Assembly: GCA_002104945.1 (NCBI GenBank)
Contig: MCFH01000017.1
Location: forward strand, 800,660-864,659
Direction: 5' to 3'
DNA from: Piromyces finnis
Lineage: Eukaryota; Neocallimastigomycota; Neocallimastigomycetes; Neocallimastigales; Neocallimastigaceae
DNA length: 64,000 nt
Of the stretch, positions 1 to 13,144 are shown in pieces (within the stretch, counting starts at the first letter, position 1; every line of letters begins with the position of its first letter). The position numbers and the translations under genes are program-made. The notes under the pieces are model-generated. The model saw only the letters and a program-made list of their open reading frames with translations. It did not search any database and was not told where the DNA came from.

Positions 1-124
1 TTTATTTGTTAATTATAAAACATATTTTATTTTATTTTAAATTTATTGTTTCATCATTATAATATAGAATTTATTATTTATTAAAAACATTATATTATTC
101 ACAAATATATCGGTCAACGCATCA
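1..124 (+). repeat. LTR-C, right-end fragment cut by window edge
   Basis: The first 124 bases match the right end of the LTR-C family, ending in the shared terminus aacgcatca. The same stretch closes the copies at 1535-2681, 28585-29708 and in the tandem units. The left part lies outside the window. Confidence 0.85.
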
Positions 125-1461
125 TTTTGATAAATAATGAAATTAATAAATATAAAATTATTATTATACCTGATTTTTAAGTTAATCCTAAAAGTAACTT
201 AAAACAAGTTATAGTTTAATTAAGTACTTTACCAAAATTCTTAAATAAAATTAATCCTAAACACTGCATATGTTTTGATTATTGAAAGAAAATAATAAAC
301 TTTAATTAATCGAGATCAAAATATATAACTTTTGTTAAATTAATTGTTAAATTAAATGTTTAATAACTTCGTTAGTAAATTACACTTTAAAAGTAAACAA
401 ATATAATAATTCATGTTATAAAATAATATAATTAAACACTTTTATTAAAATACTAAAAATAATTATTACTTTAATTAATTGTAAAATAAACAACTTTTTA
501 TATTCTTTAACTTTTAATTATTTCTTTTATTGTTATTTCTAATTACTTTTATTGTAAATAGTTATTAATTTTATTGTTTTAATGTAAATAGTTTAAATTC
601 AAAAGAAAATATAAATACATGTAAATATTCTTATTTTAATCATTATTATTATTATTAATAAAGAAATATTATATAGTTAGATTAATATTTTATAATTTTA
701 ATAATCACTTTTATACTTAAATAAATAAAAAATTTTAAATATTTAAATATTAGAAAAACAAGTGTTTCTAATAAAACAATTTAGTGTTTTAACAAAACAA
801 TTTTATTAATTTTTATAAAAACGATTTTAAATCTTAATCAATATAACTTATATAGTTATAACAAAAGATATAATATAATAATCACTTTTTGAAGTAAAAT
901 TCAAAATTAAGATTATTATCAAATTATATCAATTTTGTGATACGAAGAAGATATTATCTTAATTCTATAAATGAATATAGAAAGTGATAATATTTGTATC
1001 TAAAATTTAATAAATAAAAATAAATAAGAAAATAAAAATAGAATAAATGATTTTTATACTTGTTCATTTGCAAGTCTTTGTTAGTTTAAAATATAAAATT
1101 ATTTTATTTAATTATAAAGTTTTAATATTTAATAACTCTTGTATTATTAAATATATATATGTTATGGTTTAATACATCTTGAATGTATGTAAATATAATC
1201 ACAACTATTATTTTAATAAAATTTAATATTATTATCTAATTTTACTGGATTATTAGGAACATCTTTTAAAATAAAATAATTCTATCACTATTTATACAAA
1301 ATTATTATTTTAAAGTATAATTATAAACAAATATAAACTATTTAATTTAAAAATAAATAAACAATTAAATAGACAAAAAGTTTACATTTATAGCTTTTAA
1401 TTTAATAATTTTATACATGTTAATTATTTTAATTTTCAACTATCTGTGTTTTAATATTATA

Positions 1462-1500
<39 letters not shown>

Positions 1501-1534
1501 AATTCATAATTTATAAATTTAATTATTTATCATT
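125..1534. other. A+T-rich intergenic DNA, no gene seen
   Basis: I see no open reading frame or RNA gene here. A (TTA/ATT)n microsatellite of about 40 bases lies near 1459-1499, just before the next LTR-C. Confidence 0.6.
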
Positions 1535-2681
1535 TGAAATACGCTACTCATATAAAAACATAATAAAAACTAACTGAACAAACATGACTTAACCCATAGT
1601 AACTTATAATAAAAATAAACGATAATAATCCTTAAAAATGAATGAATAATAATTTTATGAAAATATAACCCTTTCTTAAATAAATAATATTATCTTTATT
1701 ATATAATAAATTCTGAGTAAAAACGACCTAATAGTGATAATAATAAAATAAATTATTAAATAAAATAAATTATTAAATAAAATAAATTATTAAATAAAAT
1801 AAAACGACTTAATCCAATAATGTACTAAAATAATAAAATAATAATAAATAAATAAAAATGAATAAATAAACTAAAAAAAATAAAATGGTATACATCAAAT
1901 TATTAATTCTAGTGTTTATCCAAGTGTTCTATAGAAATTCTTTTAAACTTATAAATCAATAAATAACTAATTGAGTAATTATTACTAAAATGATAAACTT
2001 AAAACCTGGAAATAGAACAATAATAACAATTCCAAAGATAAAATACAGAACTCTTTTATGTTTCTGTATAAAATGAGTGTTTATAATAATTGATACTTTT
2101 AATATTTTAATTTTGTTAAATTTTTATTTTAATTTTATTTTAATTTTATTTTAATATTATTTTAATTTTAAATTTTAATTATTTTATTCAAGGTATTATA
2201 CATTTAATGATAGTCAATGATAATTTATAATAATTTTTCTAAATTTAAACATTTTGAAGTAATAAGAAAATCAAATAAGTAATATTCTATAATATTTTAT
2301 AATACTAAGACATAATTTTAATTTATTCTTTTAATTTTAATAAATAATAACAATAGTAATAATAACATTTAATAGTTAAAAATAATAATACATGTAATAA
2401 ATGAAAATGTATAAAAGGAAGATAAAATTCTTCTTTATAAAGGGCGGACAATAAATAGAGAATAAAAAGACCATAAACAGATAATAAATAAATTATAAAA
2501 TATAATAAAGATTTAATTTAAAACATAATAAGAGTTTATTTTCGAGTTTTGAGTGATTTATTTGTTAATTATAAAACATATTTTTATTTTATTTTAAATT
2601 TATTGTTCCATCAAAATAATATAGAATTTATTATTTATTAAAAACATTATATTATTCAAAAATATATCGGTCAACGCATCA
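1535..2681 (+). repeat. Solo LTR, family C
   Basis: A 1.15-kb copy of LTR-C with variant left end (tgaaatacgctactc instead of tgatacgctactc) and the usual right end aacgcatca. It has a TATA-type promoter (gtataaaagg) in the right third and three copies of an 18-bp A+T repeat near 1740-1800 where other copies have two. No internal coding region accompanies it. It is more diverged than the copies after 28 kb, so older. Confidence 0.8.
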
Positions 2682-2728
2682 TTTGGAATAACGGATTAGT
2701 AGTTATATTACAATTTTTTAACTTCTTC

Positions 2729-3292
2729 TGTTACCTTATATTGTTTTATCTCGACAGCTATTGTATGATTTTTAACAATATCTATTTGTTTTATTAATTT
2801 TATTTTAAGCTATTTTATAATATTTATAGTTTTATTATTTTATAATATTTATATAGAATAATAACACCAGATTTATTCTATAAAATATTATTTATTTTCA
2901 ACACAATAATTACAAAAAATTAAACAAGTTTAATTTCGTTTTTATATTTTCTTTTATTTATTGTTTTTACACTCTTTTTAACAATAATTTTTATTATATA
3001 AAAACTTATTTTTGTCTTTTAAATATTAGTATGTATTAACTAATTAATTATATTAACTATTATTAAAATTTAACTTATTATTAATAGTCAAAGTCTTCCC
3101 ATTTTCTACTAAAAAATATTATTATTCTTTATATTAAAAATGATTTTTATAATATATAAATTTATAAAATATTTGATTTTATGTAAATTATATTTTTGTA
3201 CTAAACTATATAAAATTATTTAATAATTATTTTTATAATAAAATATTCTACTAATATCAAATTTATAATATATTTATAATTATTATTTATCA
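2729..3292 (+). repeat. LTR-like repeat, family F
   Basis: This 564-bp stretch starts tgttaccttatattg and ends ttattatttatca. It matches 34724-35284 and its copies in the tandem array. TG...CA ends and the length suggest a solo LTR. No clear target duplication flanks this copy, and no coding partner is in the window. Confidence 0.65.
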
Positions 3293-4329
3293 TTTAAAGA
3301 ATAAAACTAATAGAAAATATTACATCTAGTATATACTTTTTTCAATTTATAAAGGATTAGATAATTGTAATTTTAACATTTTGAAGAAGATTAAATATGC
3401 AACATTTTACCCTACGAAGTTTCATTTATTTTAATCTATTCCTCCAATTTAACAGCAATAATAATATTAATTCTATTTAATTATTAAAAATAACATTAAG
3501 TGTAATAAAAGAAAAAAATAAAAAAAAAAGAAAGTAAAAAAAGAAAATATAAATAATTTTTTAACTTTTAATTAATAAAATGCAAAGTAATACATATTTT
3601 TAGGAAAGTTATTAATTATTTATATTTTTTTTTATATTTCATTGTTTTATTAAATTATATTTAATCCACCATGTACCATTTTTAACAAATAGTATTATTA
3701 CTCAAATTCAAAATTCAGAAGTAAAAAATAATTGAATTTAAAAATTAAATCCTGATATATTTATTAAGTCAATTTGTTGGAACTAGAGGTAAATATTCTA
3801 ACTACTTTGTTTTTAAGAAACAACTTTTTTTAATGTTAACTTTAAAAGGGTTAAATTAATAAATTTTTTAATTTTAAATAACCATAGCCATAACCCTTTT
3901 CAATAATTTTGTTTTAGTTTTAGACTTTATATTTTCTTGCATTTATTATAGTTAAGTTTTTGAATATTTTAAAGTATAAAAAAGAAATAAATATGTATAA
4001 ATTTCAATTACATAAATCGATCCTTTCTTTTTAATTAACAATCATTGTAATTATTCTTTATTTCTATTAACATATTAATTTGAAGAAAAAAAAAAACTAT
4101 TATAAAATATTTTATTGTAGTGAAGAATATTATTTTTGTTAAAACAATGCATTAATTATTAAAAGTTTTCAAATTAAAACCCTTCAAATTTCATTTCTGA
4201 TTACTTTATTATTTTATAATTTGTATATTAAGAAAATTTAATAATAATTTTTTGTTAGTAAAAAAATACAAAAAAGAAAAAAAAAACTAGTAATATCTTA
4301 TTAATAATATTGAACGTTTCGATTAAACT

Positions 4330-4363
<34 letters not shown>

Positions 4364-4841
4364 GCATTTTTTATATAACATTTACTTCATTTTATTTAGA
4401 ATCAGTTAATAAAAGAATCTTTTTTTTTTTTTTAAAAGTTGAAAATCTTATTAAAATATTATTAAGAAACCTTTTTATTTTAAAATTTACCGCATTATAA
4501 AAAATCGTATATAAATAAATGTTTTAAAGAATTTATATAAAAATTTTATTTAAACTATTTATTGAAATTAAAATTATTTTGAAATTTCAAAATTTGGAAT
4601 TAATAGTACATTAATAGAATTGTTAATTATAAATATATATAAATTAATAGGTAAATATGATATTGATGATTACTTTATTTTTTTTTCTATAATATTCTAA
4701 CTTAATGATGGATAAGATAATAATTATTTGTTTATTATTATTGTTATTATTACTTTATATTTTTATTATATTATATATATATATATATTATTTTGTTTTT
4801 TTTGAAATTATTTTTTTTTCTTTATTCTATTGGTATTGATT
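3293..4841. other. A+T-rich intergenic DNA, no gene seen
   Basis: The region holds several poly-T and poly-A runs, the longest near 4335-4363, and no credible coding or RNA gene. Its right end is the 3' flank of the minus-strand gene that ends at 4842. Confidence 0.55.
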
Positions 4842-5708
4842 TTAATTTAAAACTAAACTTAATATCAAAAGAAAGTAGATTATTGCTTTTGCAAATGACT
4901 GGGATGAAATATTATCACCAGAATTATGATTGTAATAATTATCTTCACAAACATCGAAACATTGGTTAGAAATACAATCTAAATCATCATAGCAAATTTG
5001 ATTAGAAGCTAAAGCACAATTAATATGGGATTGATGTACACCTAATTCAGCAACAACGCAATTATAAATTGGATCAGAATCATCAACTAAACAAATTCCT
5101 TCACTACATTGGTTGGTAAAGCAATCAGAATTACTCTTACATTTTGGAAGATTCTTATTCTTATCATCCTTTACAGTTTGATAACTGTCAATAATTAAAT
5201 TAGGACTATTGGCAGAATCGAAACTTTCGAGTATGGATACACAACCGTTAATTTTATTACAAAAAAAATCCATATCGCAAACACCAATATCAATTTCATA
5301 ATCATAAGTACATCCTCTACTGTAATCTGGACATTGGGAATCGTCTGAACAAGAAATTCTTATTAATAAAAAGTAATAAATAATACATTTATTAATAAAA
5401 TTTAATATATTAATATATTAATATTAATATTACAATATTTGTTTTAATAATAAAACTCGAAAAATAAAAAATAAAAATTAAATTGGTGAATTTCTTAAGA
5501 GGTAGAAATTGATTAAAATTTTAAATTGTACATAGACTTAATTTATAAATTTATATATCGACTATATTTACATTGGCAATTTCTTAACATCTTCAAGTCT
5601 GAACTCTGGAAAAACTTTATAGTCAGTGGTATTAGTAAATGAACTAGCACCTACTAAGGAAAGACCAATGCATTGTAATGAGAATATAATTTTGTATCCA
5701 AATTTCAT
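4842..5708 (-). CDS. Secreted cysteine-rich protein, probable GPI-anchored surface protein (two exons)
   Basis: Exon 1 is 5708-5572 and exon 2 is 5358-4842. They are separated by a 213-bp GT-AG intron (5571-5359) that restores one frame and gives about 217 residues. The start at 5708 gives a classic signal peptide (MKFGYKIIFSLQCIGLSLVG, cleavage after ASS). The mature part has spaced cysteines of the C-x(n)-D-C-x(n)-C-x4-5-C kind, including CKSNSDCFTNQC and CYDDLDCISNQC, and an N-T-T glycosylation site. The last 17 or so residues are hydrophobic (from about AKAIIYFLLILSLVLN), as in GPI-anchor signals. Starting exon 2 at an internal Met would lose the signal and six cysteines. Such short-repeat cysteine-rich proteins are common in anaerobic gut fungi. 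The function is unknown; a cell-surface or wall role is inference. No named family is claimed. Confidence 0.82.
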
Positions 5709-7910
5709 TTTAATTTTTATATTTATATTGTATATAATTAATAAATATTATAATTTATTTTATAATATTTATCGTTATTTATTGTTATTTATTATTATTG
5801 TATATATAGATGTATTTCCTTTTTTTTTTTTTTTTTTTAAATTCTTTTTATTATAAATATAAAAAGTTTTTTTTTTTTAAAGTACTTTGAATTGCCTATT
5901 TTTAAAACAAATTTTTGTGGATGAAATTTTTACACATGACCCAAATTTAAATATAAAATAAGATTTATTAATTCTTTTTTTTTTTTTTTTTTCAACTTAT
6001 TATTATTAATATTTTAAAAAACGATGAATATTATTCCAAAGGCAATCTAAATATACTTTATAAAATATTATTTTCTTTTTTCTTTTTATTACTATTATCA
6101 AATGAGTAGTATGGAATTAATTAAAAGTAATTACCGCCGTTTAATAGTATAGAAGGAATGAGTTATTAAAGTCATCTTCCCTTTTAACTTTTATTTAAAA
6201 ATAGTAATTCAACCAATAAATATTAAAATTAATTATTTATCGAAAACTTTAATTATTATGAAAAGTTTTTTTAATCAAAAAGATAATTATTAGTTACTAT
6301 ATATTACTTATTACTTATTACTATGTATATATGCATATATTACTTTCAGTACATTAAAAATTGGTAAAAACTTCTATGTGAAAGTCATGATATATATATA
6401 TATATTTTAATGTAACCAAAATAATAATGTAAAAATAATATATATTATATAAGAAATTGAGATAATTTTATTTATTTATTATTATATTATTATTATCATA
6501 AAATATTTTATATCTAATACATATTTAAAACATAAAATGGACAAATAAAGGAACATAAAAATTAACAATAATAGTAGCAATAAAAATAATAACAATAATC
6601 ATTAATATTAATTATTTATATATTTAACGAAAAAATGATGATTTTGATATATAAAAATAACTTTTTTTTTTAAAATACTATTCTATGTTATACCATAATA
6701 TTACTATACTGTTAATTTTTAAAAATAAAAATTCAATTCATTTTAGATTTTAAGAGTATTCAACATAAACTATTTATTTTGTTTATGTAAAATATTCACT
6801 AATTATTCCAATAGAGAGAGTATTCATAAGTAAATGTTTCATAATTTTTTTTTCTTGAAAATTCTATCATTATGGCTGATAATTCTTTTTTACATTTAAA
6901 AAAGTTTATCATACATTTTATAAATATTTTAGTATTATTTATAAAATATTTATTATGCTTTTTTAGAAAATCATATTTTATAATTACTTTTAATATCTCT
7001 TTTAAAATCATATTCTTATAATTACTTTTAATATCTCTTTTTAAAATCATATTTTTATAAAAGTTTTTTTTTTTTTTTTTTCATAAAAACTATAAAAAAA
7101 GAAAATGTTGGAATATGTATTATACATTAAAAGATTAGTTATTATTTTCATTTTTAATTATAAACAAATAAAGTGTTTTTAAATATTCATTTTTAACAAT
7201 AAACATATTTTAAGTATTATCTTTTCAATTATTTGTAGTGAAATTTTATGATCAAAAACATTTAACGTTTCATTTGTTCTAATAGTATATTATATATTAT
7301 GAATAACACTTTTAATGAATTAGAATATTTAAATAGAATATATTGTTTGCATCTAATTGTTAGCTCACTTCATATAAAAAAAAGCGTTTTTTAACTATTA
7401 TTTTTGGTAAAAAATAATTGATCAATAAACCTAAAAAAGTTTAAAAATTCTTTTAATTTTTGTACTTGACCTTTTTTTTGATCAAAAAATTTTAAATTAT
7501 TTTTTTTTTTACTTAACTTTTATATTAAAAATTTATGGCTTTAATAATTTTTTAATTCTATTTATATATAAATATTATATTTATAAATATTAAAATTATG
7601 GCACGAAATTAAAAAATGAATTTAATTTTTCTATTATTAATTATTTTTTTTCTCTGTATATTAAAAAAACGCCATCTAAAATATAAGATGCATTTTTAAT
7701 GAACTTTGAAATTAAATAATTATATAGTAAGTGTAATAAACTCATTTTTCTATATATATATATAAGGATAAAAATATTCCATTTTTTTTTCTTATAATTA
7801 TTATATTTTATAGAAAAAATAAATTATAAAAAAAAAATATATATTTATATATAAAAAAATACATATATACATAACAATTTTATTTGAAACAAATATTTTT
7901 AACATTTAAA
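5709..7910. other. Divergent intergenic region between the cysteine-rich gene and ILV2
   Basis: This 2.2-kb stretch contains the 5' flanks of both outward-facing genes. It has long homopolymer runs and a 35-40-bp direct duplication near 6975-7050 (aattacttttaatatctc repeated). No coding gene is supported. Both upstream regions are so A+T-rich that TATA assignments would be guesswork. Confidence 0.55.
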
Positions 7911-10153
7911 ATGCTATCTTGTATTAATAATCAAATGGTTAATAAAGTTGCTAAAAATTCTGGTATTATAACCAGTATTAGCAAATTATCAACTATTAAG
8001 AAAGTTCAAAATAATGAAAGGTACTTTTTTTTTTTTTATTTTTCTTGTCTTTAATAAAAATAATAATATATATAATTAAATTTAAATATTATATATATAC
8101 ATATTTTAATGTAATAAAATTATTTTATTATATTTTATATAAAGAATGTTAAATATCAACATTCGACCAAAGGAATCAAATATGATAAAGTTTTATCAAA
8201 ACATGAAATTAAGCACAGCTTCTTCTTTTCAAACATACCAAGAAAATGAAGAAAATGAAGAAAATTCCTTTATTGGAATGACTGGTGCTGAAATTATACA
8301 TGAAATGTTAAAACTTCATAATGTAAAACATATTTTTGGATACTCTGGTAGTGCAATTCTTTCATTAATGGATGTTATTTTTAAAAATAAACAAATTGAT
8401 TTTATTGTACCAAGACATGAACAAGGTGCTGGTCATATGGCTGAAGGTTACGCTCGTGCAAGGTATTTTTATGTTATTGTTTTTTTTTAAAAAAATATTA
8501 TAATAATTTTAGATTTTTAAATTCATGGATATCATTCATTCTAATAATATTCATTATGATTATAATTAATTTTTAAATATATAAAGTGGTAAAGTTGGAG
8601 TTGCTATTGTTACTTCAGGTCCAGGCGCAACTAACATTATTACACCTTTACAGGATGCTTACTCTGATGGTATTCCAATGGTTGTATTTTCAGGTCAAGT
8701 TCCAAGTACCTCTATTGGTAGTGACGCTTTTCAGGAAGCTGATGTCGTTGGCATTAGTAGATCTTGCACTAAATGGAATTGTATGGTTAAAGATATTAAT
8801 GAATTACCAAAAAGAATAAATGAAGCCTTTTATATAGCAACTTCAGGAAGACCAGGCCCAGTTTTAATTGATTTACCAAAAGATATTACTAGTAGTATAT
8901 TAAAAAAACCAATTAATGAAATGAATGTTCGTATTCCTACTATTAAGTCTTTAACTCAAATAAGAGAAAATAATATCAATATTATTGAACGAGCTTCTAA
9001 ACTTATTAATAATGCTAAAAGACCTCTTATTTATGCTGGTGCTGGTCTTTTGAATCATCCAGATGGTCCAAAGATTTTAAATGAATTAGTTGAAAAGGCT
9101 AATATCCCAGTAACTACTACACTTCAAGGTTTGGGGGTTTATGATGAAAATAAACCATTAGCTCTTCATATGCTTGGTATGCACGGAAGTGTTTATGCTA
9201 ACCTTTCTATTCAAAAGGCTGATGTTATTATTGCTCTTGGTGCAAGATTTGATGATCGTGTTACTGGTAATATTGAAAAGTTTGCTCCAATGGCTAAGAA
9301 AGCTGCATTAGAAAATAGAGGTGGTATTATTCATTTTGAAATTATGGAAAAAAACATTAATAAGGTTATTAATACTACTGAGGCTATTACTGGTGATGTT
9401 ACTGAAAACCTTAAAACAATGTTACCGATGATTAAAAGAAAGAAAAGAACCGAATGGATAAATACTATTAATTATTTGAAAAAAAAATATCCATTTTCTT
9501 ATCAGAAATCAGAACCTGGAAAGCCTATTAAACCTCAAGAGGTAATTGAAGAACTTAATAGACAATTAGAAGAAAAAAAGAATGATGTTATCATTTGTAC
9601 TGGGGTTGGTCAACACCAAATGTGGACTGCACAATATTACCGATGGAAAACACCACATTCTCTTATATCTTCTGGTGGTTTAGGTACTATGGGTTTCGGT
9701 CTTCCATCATGTATTGGTGCTAAGATTGCTAAACCAGAAAAAATGGTAATAGATATTGATGGTGATTCGTCATTTTCAATGACTTTATCAGAATTAGCTT
9801 CTGTTAGTCAATATCATATTGGTGTAAAAATTTTACTTTTAAATAATCATTATCAAGGAATGGTTAAACAATGGCAAGATTTATTCTTTGATGAACGACA
9901 TTCAGGAACAAAAATGATTCATCCAGATTTTGTCAAAGTTGCAGAAGCGATGAACTTAAAAGGAATGCGATGTACCGATATAAATGATTTACCAGATAAA
10001 ATAAAAGAGTTTATTGAAACAGATAAACCTGTTTTACTTGAAATCTGCGTTGAAAAAGACGAACATGTTTTACCAATGGTACCAACTGGTAATGGTTTAG
10101 ATGAAATGGAATTAGGAAGTAGAAGTATTGATAAAGAAGATATAATGATGTAG
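7911..10153 (+). CDS. ILV2: Acetolactate (acetohydroxyacid) synthase catalytic subunit, three exons
   Basis: Exons are 7911-8020, 8145-8462 and 8587-10153. Both introns are 124 bp, GT-AG, and keep the frame, giving 664 residues. The enzyme makes acetolactate from two pyruvates (or acetohydroxybutyrate), the first committed step of valine, leucine and isoleucine synthesis, using ThDP, Mg and FAD. The N-terminal ThDP domain shows the catalytic-glutamate motif RHEQGAGHMAEGYARA (split by intron 2) and GVAIVTSGPGATN. The central FAD region follows, and the C-terminal ThDP/Mg motif is DIDGDSSFSMT...LLLNN with MVKQWQDLF. The first 60-70 residues precede the conserved core (FIGMTGAEII) and are rich in Lys, Ser and Asn, as expected for an organelle presequence; in a gut fungus that would be the hydrogenosome (inference). 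The glycine loop reads GYSGSAI where GYPGGAI is usual. Confidence 0.95.
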
Positions 10154-10963
10154 AAAAAAAGTTATCCAAATAATCTTTTTTTATAAAGAATATATAAAAA
10201 TTTATATAAAATAAATAATAATTATATAGATTGGTAAAGAACACATAATATATATATTTATATTATTTTTTAAAAACAACCAAAAAAAAATATCAGTAAT
10301 ATATAAAAAGTAATATATAGTAAACAAAAACAAAAACAAAAACAAAAATAAAAACAAAATAAAAAAAAAAAAATAAAATAAAAGATCAACCAAAAAACAT
10401 AATAAATTTATGTTTTTAATATAAAATAAATGATATTTAAATTTTAATAAATCTATTATAGAAGTTACACCTTATTATTATATAAGGTAAATAATATTTA
10501 AATAAAAATAATATTTAAAATATAAAGAATAATGCCCATTCTAAATTGATATATTATAATTAATTATCTTTTTTTTAATATATATGTAAGATTCTAAATT
10601 ATAAAAAAAACTATTTTATTATTATTTATTATATATTAATATTATTAAATGACAAAAATAAAAAATAAATAAACAGAAATTTTAAAGTAATATAAAATCA
10701 TTAATCTTATAAAGATTAAATAATTTATATCTATAGATGATACTTTTTTTTTTTTTTTTAGGGTCTAAAAACAAATCAATATTAAAATAATATTTTATAA
10801 ACTATATTTAAAATAGAAATATTTTATTTATTATTATTTTTTTAATAATAAATGAATTATAATTTTTATAAAAAATAGGGATTGGGTTTAATTTACTTTT
10901 TTATTTTTGGCAAGCTGATGAATTTAAAATATTATACCATATGAAATAACAAAATTTTTAATA
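10154..10963. other. Intergenic DNA between ILV2 and the tRNA pair
   Basis: A+T-rich 3' flank of ILV2 with poly-A, poly-T and an (aaaaac)n run near 10323-10358. No gene is seen. The right end contains short T-runs on the minus strand that could stop Pol III transcription of the tRNA-Met gene. Confidence 0.55.
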
Positions 10964-11036
10964 TGCGAAGTGTGAGGTTCGAACTCACGACCTTAAGATT
11001 ATGAGACTTACGCGCTGCCGACTGCGCCAACTTCGC
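10964..11036 (-). tRNA. tRNA-Met(CAU), elongator
   Basis: The 73-nt sequence folds as a full cloverleaf. The acceptor pairs GCGAAGT/ACTTCGC, the D arm has GCGC/GCGC, the anticodon loop is CTCATAA with anticodon CAU, the T arm is GTGAG-TTCGAAC-CTCAC, and the discriminator is A. A G1:C72 pair and a normal TTCGA loop argue for the elongator rather than the initiator. It lies 10 nt downstream of tRNA-Ser on the same strand. No intron. Confidence 0.95.
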
Positions 11037-11046
11037 AATAACCATT

Positions 11047-11128
11047 CGTCACCTGCAGGACTCGAACCTGCGCTCCCAAAGGGAAATGGCTTAGCAGGCC
11101 ACCGCGTTAACCACTCCGCCAAAGTGAC
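11047..11128 (-). tRNA. tRNA-Ser(GCU)
   Basis: The 82-nt sequence has a long variable arm as in serine tRNAs. The acceptor ends are GTCAC/GTGAC with discriminator G, and the anticodon loop is CTGCTAA with anticodon GCU. The A box (TGGCGGAGTGG) and B box (GGTTCGAGTCC) are near perfect. It is upstream of tRNA-Met, with no T4 terminator in the 10-nt spacer. Element B starts 64 bp upstream of its 5' end. Confidence 0.95.
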
Positions 11129-11192
11129 AAGTTATTTAATGTATGTAATAATTCCATTATAAATTATTATATAATAGAATTATTAACTACAA

Positions 11193-12226
11193 TGTAAAAG
11201 TTTTACTAAACTTATAATTTAATATTAAAATATTAAATTAAATAAAAGGTTAAAAGATAACTAGGTTAGAAAAAAAAATGTTTTATTAAAATAATCTTAA
11301 TTGATTTATAAATGAATAATTATATTATGTATTATAGTTAAAATAATTCCTTTTTATTTTATTTAAAGAATATATATAATAATAAGATTATTTAATAGTA
11401 ATACTTATTAAGTATTAATAAGATAATAATCTTTACAAAGATTTAATTCATAAAACTATTCTAAACTATTTATACTATTTGTAATTTTACATTTAATAAT
11501 AAAATAACTTTTCAATACATGATTATATTCATAATATATTTTATAATACTTAAACTAAACTTAAGACTTATTCCTAATTATTAAAAAATAACTATTGTTT
11601 ATAATATTCATAATATTAATTATTTCTTAATTATAATATAATTCATTGAATATAATATTAATAATTATAATCCTCTAGTTCAAAGATTATAAATTATGTT
11701 ATTGAAATAATTATTATAAAATAAAGTTAATTAGTTCCGGAAAATAATTTTAATTTAATTAAACAATAATTTTTTATACTTTGAGTGAATGATTTATGTT
11801 TGATATATCAGGGGTGATCATTCTCTGAATAAACAATTAATCATTGCTAACAAAATATCTTTAAATTGGAATATCTCGTGAACCAGCAGAGATATTGACC
11901 TGATTTTAAGATATGTTGTTTGTCTCGAGCGTGGCTTTCTAACGAACTTAATTATAACCAAAATATTATTATTCAAAAATCGTCATTCGTTGAGGAGATA
12001 CGCGTGTTTTTTCTTATTCCATTTTAACGATAAGGGTTAAAGTTATTTATTATAAAAATTATTAAGGGTTAAGGTCATATTTTAACCTTTTCTAAATTTT
12101 TAAATATTTCTTAATAAAATTTTATAATTTATTTGAAAATAAAATATTTGTTGATTTTGAATTTCCATAAGTGATTTCACAATTCCAAGTGATCTTGAAA
12201 TTGTAATTTCACTAGTATTCGTGACA
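11193..12226 (-). repeat. 3' LTR of element B
   Basis: In element orientation it begins tgtcacgaatactag and ends aaaacttttaca (1034 bp). It is next to the purine-rich tract on one side and the tacaa duplication on the other. Related solo LTRs lie at 25751-26868 and twice in each tandem unit. Confidence 0.93.
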
Positions 12227-13144
12227 TCGCTCCGCCAAAAAAAATCGAATACCAGGCGATTGAAATAATATAAAATAAAGTTGTATAATAAAGTATAATT
12301 GAAATAAATTGAAGTAGTATATATTAAATATAAACCAATATATAGTTGTATGTGTAACATAAAATAAAATGGTAACTAAATAAAGAATATATTTAATATA
12401 ATATATTGAATATATTGCAATATATGAAATAAAATTAAAAAACATTTTCTTGTGTAACATTCAGTCAAATTCATAAAATTTTTGAAAGAAATGTTGAAAT
12501 TTAAATTGATCATTGAGTGAAAAAATTGAAATTCGTACGAAAAATTAAAATTTGAATAAGAAATATTATTCCTAGGATATTGAAACACTTTTTATTTTTG
12601 AAAAATGTTAACATTTGCTAAAATAATTGAAATTTCAAAAATTGATCAAATAAACTTTAATTAATATGATTTTGAAAAAAAAAAATTTTTGAAATTTTTG
12701 AAAAATTTTTAATAATAAAAAATTTTTTCATTAAATACAAAAAAATTTTGAACTAAACTTTTTGAAAAAATGTCACTGAAGACTATTGATTTTAATGATC
12801 GATCGAGATGGTGACAATATTGAAATTGATACTATTGAATAGAGAATAAAATAAGCATTAACAACATATAAATATTTGTAATTGTACTGCTAAAATAAAT
12901 TGAAAATTATTCTCTTTAAATATTTAATTTTCATTATAAAAATTTTGTGTTTTAAATTAAATAAATTGATAAAATTGTTGGATCAAAAATTATTGAATTG
13001 AAATTTAACATTCATAGAAAAAATTTTTGAAATTTGTGTTGAAATGTATTAGATGAGTAATACAAATTATAATAAAACATAATGTTAGTGAAAGATATTA
13101 ATAAATTTTTAAAAAATAAAATTGTTGAAATGCAATTTAAAGAA
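12227..13144 (-). other. 3' noncoding region of element B with polypurine tract
   Basis: This 918-bp stretch has no conserved ORF. Its end next to the LTR, read on the minus strand, is a purine-rich tract TTTTTTGGCGGAGCGA (12242-12227). This would be the plus-strand primer site. Confidence 0.7.
12243..12261 (-). promoter_or_regulatory. Hairpin preceding the element B polypurine tract
   Basis: On the minus strand AATCG / CGATT form a 5-bp stem around the loop CCTGGTATT. The 3' LTR starts 16 nt later. Elements A and D have hairpins at the same place with loop core CTGGAAT. Confidence 0.55.

Noticed and set aside
1535-2681. LTR-C as a DNA transposon with TGAT/ATCA inverted ends
   Set aside because: Terminal inverted repeats are only about 4 bp, there is no transposase, and a TATA promoter sits in LTR-like position. 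Solo LTR is more likely, though no internal region confirms it.
5626-5856. 76-codon plus-strand ORF opposite exon 1 of the cysteine-rich gene
   Set aside because: Antisense shadow running into poly-T (Phe) DNA.
6799-7050. 83-codon minus-strand ORF
   Set aside because: Built from a direct duplication in A+T-rich DNA, mostly Lys/Ile/Asn. No domain, no supporting exon or homologue seen.
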